7,934 nt of DNA, taken from assembly GCA_002774185.1 (NCBI GenBank), contig PEZG01000043.1:1-7934 (forward strand), in the 5' to 3' direction. The translations under genes were made by a program, and so were the position numbers. The notes beneath the pieces were generated by a model. It saw only the letters and a program-made list of their open reading frames with translations, did not search any database and was not told the DNA's origin. This DNA comes from Candidatus Roizmanbacteria bacterium CG09_land_8_20_14_0_10_41_9. Lineage in GTDB: Bacteria; Patescibacteriota; Microgenomatia; UBA1406; GWC2-37-13. Shown piece after piece: positions 5,913-7,934 of the stretch. How positions within the stretch are numbered: the first letter of the stretch is position 1; each line of letters opens with the position of its first letter.

Positions 5913-6590
5913 TTATCTTGAACTTCTAACTCGAATTAAACTTCCTAATGCTCCGGGGATTAATCCCTTAATCAATAATCCTGTATCAGATGTATCCAGA
6001 ACCACAAGACGCCTCACGGTTGTTGTATCTCCCCCCATTCTTCCCGCCATCCGTTTCCCCTTATAGACCCTTCCGGGAGTTGTGGTTTGGCCGATTGATC
6101 CTGGAGCTCGCTCCCTGTCAGACTGACCGTGCGTGCGTGGCCCTCCTTTAAAGTGATGTCTTTTCACTACCCCTTGGAATCCTTTTCCTTTTGAAATACC
6201 CGTTGCATCGATATATTCACCTTTCTTAAAAAGCGTACTTGGTTTCAATTCGTCACCGATAAATAATTTGTTTTCTCCGATTAAAATGCCTTTTTTACCC
6301 TCTTCTTCAATCGGTTTCACCATGCCCGCATAGGGCTCGATCCGAAACTCCCTTAAAAAACGAAGCTGGGTTTTCACCCCAGCTTTTTTAATCTCGCCTT
6401 CTACGGATTTGTTAATATTTTTCCCTTGATCAAATCCGAGCTTAAGGGAAAAATATCCGTGTTTCTCGGGTGTTTTGACTCCGAGGAGATAACACGGATT
6501 CGTTTGAATAAAGGTTGTTGGAACCCGAATCCCTTTTTCGGTGATAGACTGTGAATGCCTGATTTTCTTTCCAAGTATGAACCCTGCCAT
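5913..6590 (-). CDS. rplC: 50S ribosomal protein L3
   Basis: L3 is an early-assembly protein whose loop approaches the peptidyl transferase centre. The ATG at 6590 gives MAGFILGKKIRHSQ, aligned with the usual FILGKKLGMTQ start; a TTG at 6611 would begin inside the terminator U-tract and is unlikely. The 225-residue product includes ISKGKGFQGVVKRHHFKGGP (about 132-151), THGQSDRERAPGSIGQ (about 153-168) and TPGRVYKGKRMAGRMG (about 171-186). The usual GMTQIF segment near the N-terminus is RHSQSI here, an unusual divergence. It is the first gene after a promoter-attenuator-like leader. No SD precedes the start (TTTTCAAACACAC). A terminator-like hairpin also lies inside the gene near codons 68-79. 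Confidence 0.97.
   Translation of the reverse strand: MAGFILGKKIRHSQSITEKGIRVPTTFIQTNPCYLLGVKTPEKHGYFSLKLGFDQGKNINKSVEGEIKKAGVKTQLRFLREFRIEPYAGMVKPIEEEGKKGILIGENKLFIGDELKPSTLFKKGEYIDATGISKGKGFQGVVKRHHFKGGPRTHGQSDRERAPGSIGQTTTPGRVYKGKRMAGRMGGDTTTVRRLVVLDTSDTGLLIKGLIPGALGSLIRVRSSR
6355..6385 (-). other. Terminator-like hairpin inside rplC
   Basis: On the coding strand an 8-bp perfect stem, AAGCTGGG with CCCAGCTT (6385-6378 and 6370-6363), closes a 7-nt loop. It is followed by CG and six T residues (6360-6355), and A residues precede the stem. It resembles an intrinsic terminator but the U-tract is offset by 2 nt. On the opposite strand the stem runs directly into a T-run, so it could also stop antisense transcription. 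It encodes ordinary L3 residues (KKAGVKTQLRFL, about 68-79), so chance is possible. Confidence 0.45.
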
Positions 6591-6609
6591 GTGTGTTTGA
6601 AAACTGGAC

Positions 6610-6634
6610 AAAAAAATAGCCCCAGATTGGGGCT
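6610..6634 (-). terminator. Intrinsic terminator / attenuator hairpin in the rplC leader
   Basis: On the transcribed strand a 7-bp perfect stem, AGCCCCA (6634-6628) with TGGGGCT (6624-6618), closes a 3-nt loop (ATC). It is followed by one A and seven T residues (6616-6610), with an A-run just upstream of the stem. This is a textbook Rho-independent terminator. It lies 152 nt after the rpsJ stop and only 20 nt before the rplC ATG, so it could end tuf-rpsJ transcripts. Because rplC has no room for its own promoter downstream of it, attenuation is a likely role. Confidence 0.85.
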
Positions 6635-6653
6635 TTTCCCTATTCCAATCCGG
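6622..6653 (-). promoter_or_regulatory. Candidate antiterminator helix competing with the rplC leader terminator
   Basis: The segment CCGGATTGG (6653-6645) can pair with CCAATCTGG (6630-6622), giving nine pairs including one G-U, across a 14-nt loop. The second strand includes the terminator loop and parts of both terminator stem strands, so the two folds cannot coexist. This is the standard layout of an attenuator with mutually exclusive structures. The pairing is seen by hand; energies were not computed and conservation is unknown. Confidence 0.5.
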
Positions 6654-6661
6654 ATCCTATT

Positions 6662-6697
6662 TCATTTAGAATTTTCCTCGGCTAGGAAAACTAACAT
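6662..6697 (-). other. Possible leaderless 11-codon leader frame and overlapping 9-bp hairpin
   Basis: An ATG at 6697 lies 7-8 nt after the -10 box, so a transcript from the predicted promoter could begin at or one base before it. The frame reads MLVFLAEENSK and ends in TGA at 6662, before the attenuator. The same bases form a hairpin: TTTTCCT (6690-6684) and AGGAAAA (6678-6672) around a 5-nt loop, extendable by a G-U and an A-U pair to 6692-6670. Translation of the frame would melt the hairpin. The composition shows no run of one amino acid as in classic amino-acid attenuators. Speculative. Confidence 0.3.
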
Positions 6698-6704
6698 TGC
6701 AATT

Positions 6705-6733
6705 ATTATATACCATTCTCTCTGAATGTGCAA
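6705..6733 (-). promoter_or_regulatory. Sigma70-type promoter for the rplC operon
   Basis: A perfect -10 box TATAAT (6710-6705) lies exactly 17 nt downstream of TTGCAC (6733-6728), a partial match to the -35 consensus TTGACA. A TGG lies upstream of an overlapping TATATA, an extended -10-like arrangement. The predicted start is near 6698, giving a leader of about 108 nt to the rplC ATG, which contains both hairpins. It lies 52 nt after the rpsJ stop. It would make rplC onward a transcription unit separable from tuf-rpsJ. Confidence 0.7.
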
Positions 6734-6785
6734 TAGCTTCTCTTGACCGCGAAAAAGATGGTTAGCAAACAAGAAGATATGATGA

Positions 6786-7094
6786 TTACATTTTAACCCC
6801 AACCTCAACGCCAGCAGGAAGTTCCAAATGCATGAGAGAATCAATGGTCTGGTTGGTTGGGTTTACGATATCAATCAGCCTTTTGTGAATTTTCAAACCG
6901 AAATGTTCCCTCGCATCCTTATCAATAAACGAAGACTTGTTTACAACATATACCTCCACTTTAGTCGGTAAAGGGATTGGGCCAATTACGGACGCTCCAG
7001 TCCGTATAGCTGTATCAACGATCTTCTGACAAGTTTCATCGATAAGCCGATGATCGTACGCCTTTAATCTGATTCGAATCCTTCCTTTGGGCAT
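6786..7094 (-). CDS. rpsJ: 30S ribosomal protein S10 (NusE)
   Basis: S10 is a 30S head protein that also serves as NusE in transcription antitermination. The 102-residue product has standard length and motifs: RIRIRLKAYDHRLID (about 5-19), GASVIGPIPLPTK (about 33-45), and DKDAREHFGLKIHKRLIDIV (about 58-77). The ATG is 45 nt after the tuf stop, with no SD (CACCTTTAAATT before it). Following tuf it looks like the last gene of a str-type operon. A promoter and terminator separate it from rplC, unlike E. coli, where rpsJ is the first gene of the S10 operon. Confidence 0.98.
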   Translation of the reverse strand: MPKGRIRIRLKAYDHRLIDETCQKIVDTAIRTGASVIGPIPLPTKVEVYVVNKSSFIDKDAREHFGLKIHKRLIDIVNPTNQTIDSLMHLELPAGVEVGVKM

Positions 7095-7139
7095 AATTTA
7101 AAGGTGCGTCAAGGAAAACTAAAATATACTGCTGAATAA

Positions 7140-7934
7140 TTACTTAATTATCTTGGTTACAACGCCTGCACCAACTGTGTGTCCACCTTCCCGTATAGCG
7201 AATTTCAAACTCTCTTCGATCGCTACTGGATAGATGAACTTACCGGTAATTTTGATGTTGTCTCCCGGCATTACCATCTCTACCCCGGCCGGAAGAGTTA
7301 CCTCGCCTGTTACATCCGTTGTTCGAATGTAAAACTGTGGCCGATATCCTTTAAAAAAGGGCGTGTGTCTACCGCCTTCTTCTTTGGTCAGTACATAAAT
7401 TTCCGCTTCGAATTCGGTATGGGGAGTTATGGTTCCTGGTTTTGCAATCACTTGGCCACGCTCCACGTCACCTTTTTCAATTCCCCTAAGGAGAAGTCCG
7501 ACATTATCACCGGCCCTCGCGTCGCTTAGGGTCTTCCTAAACATCTCAATCCCTGTGATGACGGTTTTCTTTGTGGGCTTCAACCCTACGATCTCCACTT
7601 CGTCATTCACTTTTAAGGTGCCCCTGTCCACTCTTCCTGTAACAACGGTTCCTCTTCCTTGAATGGTAAATACGTCCTCGATGGACATAAGGAACGCTTT
7701 GTCAATGGGCCTTGCGGGTTCAGGGATATATTCGTCAATCTTTTTGATCAATTCTTCGATGGACTTTAGTCCTTCTGGATCGTCTTGCAGGGCTTTTAGA
7801 GCGGATCCACGGATGACAGGAACTTTGTCACCCGGAAACTTGTATTTCTTGAGAAGGTCTCTTACCTCCATTTCAACTAGGTCAAGAATTTCCTTATCCT
7901 GCACCATATCTACCTTATTCAAAAAAACGATGAT
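7140..7934 (-). CDS. tuf: Elongation factor Tu, C-terminal two thirds (runs off window)
   Basis: EF-Tu delivers aminoacyl-tRNA to the ribosomal A site using GTP. The frame is open to the window edge, giving 264 visible residues; the start and the G1-G3 motifs (P-loop, DCPGH) lie outside. Visible are the G4 motif NKVD (6-9), the G5 motif in GSALKAL (43-49), domain 2 from about residue 75 (RPIDKAFLMSIEDVFTIQGR then GTVVTGRVDRG), and domain 3 with GGRHTPFFKGYRPQFYIRTT (about 187-206). It ends with the typical VGAGVVTKIIK. Conservation is high throughout, and the visible part has the length expected from NKVD to the end of the family. It precedes rpsJ, as in many str operons. Confidence 0.98.
   Translation of the reverse strand: MIVFLNKVDMVQDKEILDLVEMEVRDLLKKYKFPGDKVPVIRGSALKALQDDPEGLKSIEELIKKIDEYIPEPARPIDKAFLMSIEDVFTIQGRGTVVTGRVDRGTLKVNDEVEIVGLKPTKKTVITGIEMFRKTLSDARAGDNVGLLLRGIEKGDVERGQVIAKPGTITPHTEFEAEIYVLTKEEGGRHTPFFKGYRPQFYIRTTDVTGEVTLPAGVEMVMPGDNIKITGKFIYPVAIEESLKFAIREGGHTVGAGVVTKIIK

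Noticed and set aside
6591..6611. TTG start for rplC at 6611
   Set aside because: It would place the start codon at the terminator U-tract; the ATG at 6590 aligns with the family start.
6662..6844. A 60-codon minus-strand frame overlapping the end of rpsJ and the leader
   Set aside because: It overlaps rpsJ, crosses the predicted promoter and has no family resemblance. Only its last 11 codons, downstream of the promoter, are kept as a speculative leader frame.
1..7934. Recoding of UGA, as in SR1/Gracilibacteria
   Set aside because: TGA ends rplD, rpsC, rplP, rpsQ and rplN exactly at family C-termini, and no in-frame TGA occurs inside a gene.

Overview
The window is one block of translation genes, all on the minus strand. 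It runs from the end of a str-type operon (tuf, rpsJ) into a fused S10-spc ribosomal protein operon. In transcription order, from high to low coordinates: tuf (5' part missing), rpsJ, a 191-nt regulatory gap, then rplC, rplD, rplW, rplB, rplV, rpsC, a 100-nt repeat gap, rplP, rpmC, rpsQ, rplN, rplX, rplE, rpsN, rpsS, rpsH and the first 11 codons of rplF. Elsewhere genes are 1-45 nt apart or share an ATGA stop/start. No stretch over 300 bases lacks a gene.

Organism: clearly bacterial. TAA and TGA are both used as stops, so UGA is not recoded. Almost no start has a recognisable Shine-Dalgarno (SD) sequence. The DNA is AT-rich, several r-proteins have diverged or altered termini, and tuf directly precedes rpsJ. 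A member of the Candidate Phyla Radiation (Patescibacteria) with the standard code fits best, but this is inference; no 16S or marker comparison is possible here.

Two things depart from the textbook operon. First, rpsS (S19) is absent from its near-universal place between rplB and rplV. It sits intact between rpsN (S14) and rpsH (S8), next to the gene of a protein it neighbours in the 30S head. Second, the rpsJ-rplC gap holds a good sigma70-type promoter, an upstream hairpin, a possible leaderless 11-codon reading frame, and a strong intrinsic terminator ending 20 nt before the rplC start. A competing helix could disrupt that terminator. Any rplC transcript started upstream must read through it, so this looks like a transcription attenuator controlling the whole r-protein operon, placed after rpsJ rather than before it as in E. 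coli.

The other non-coding island, between rpsC and rplP, is an inverted pair of degenerate 7-bp repeat arrays. Within the proteins, the S3 positions matching the E. coli mRNA-helicase residues are mostly not basic, and L16 has Thr where E. coli has the hydroxylated Arg81.
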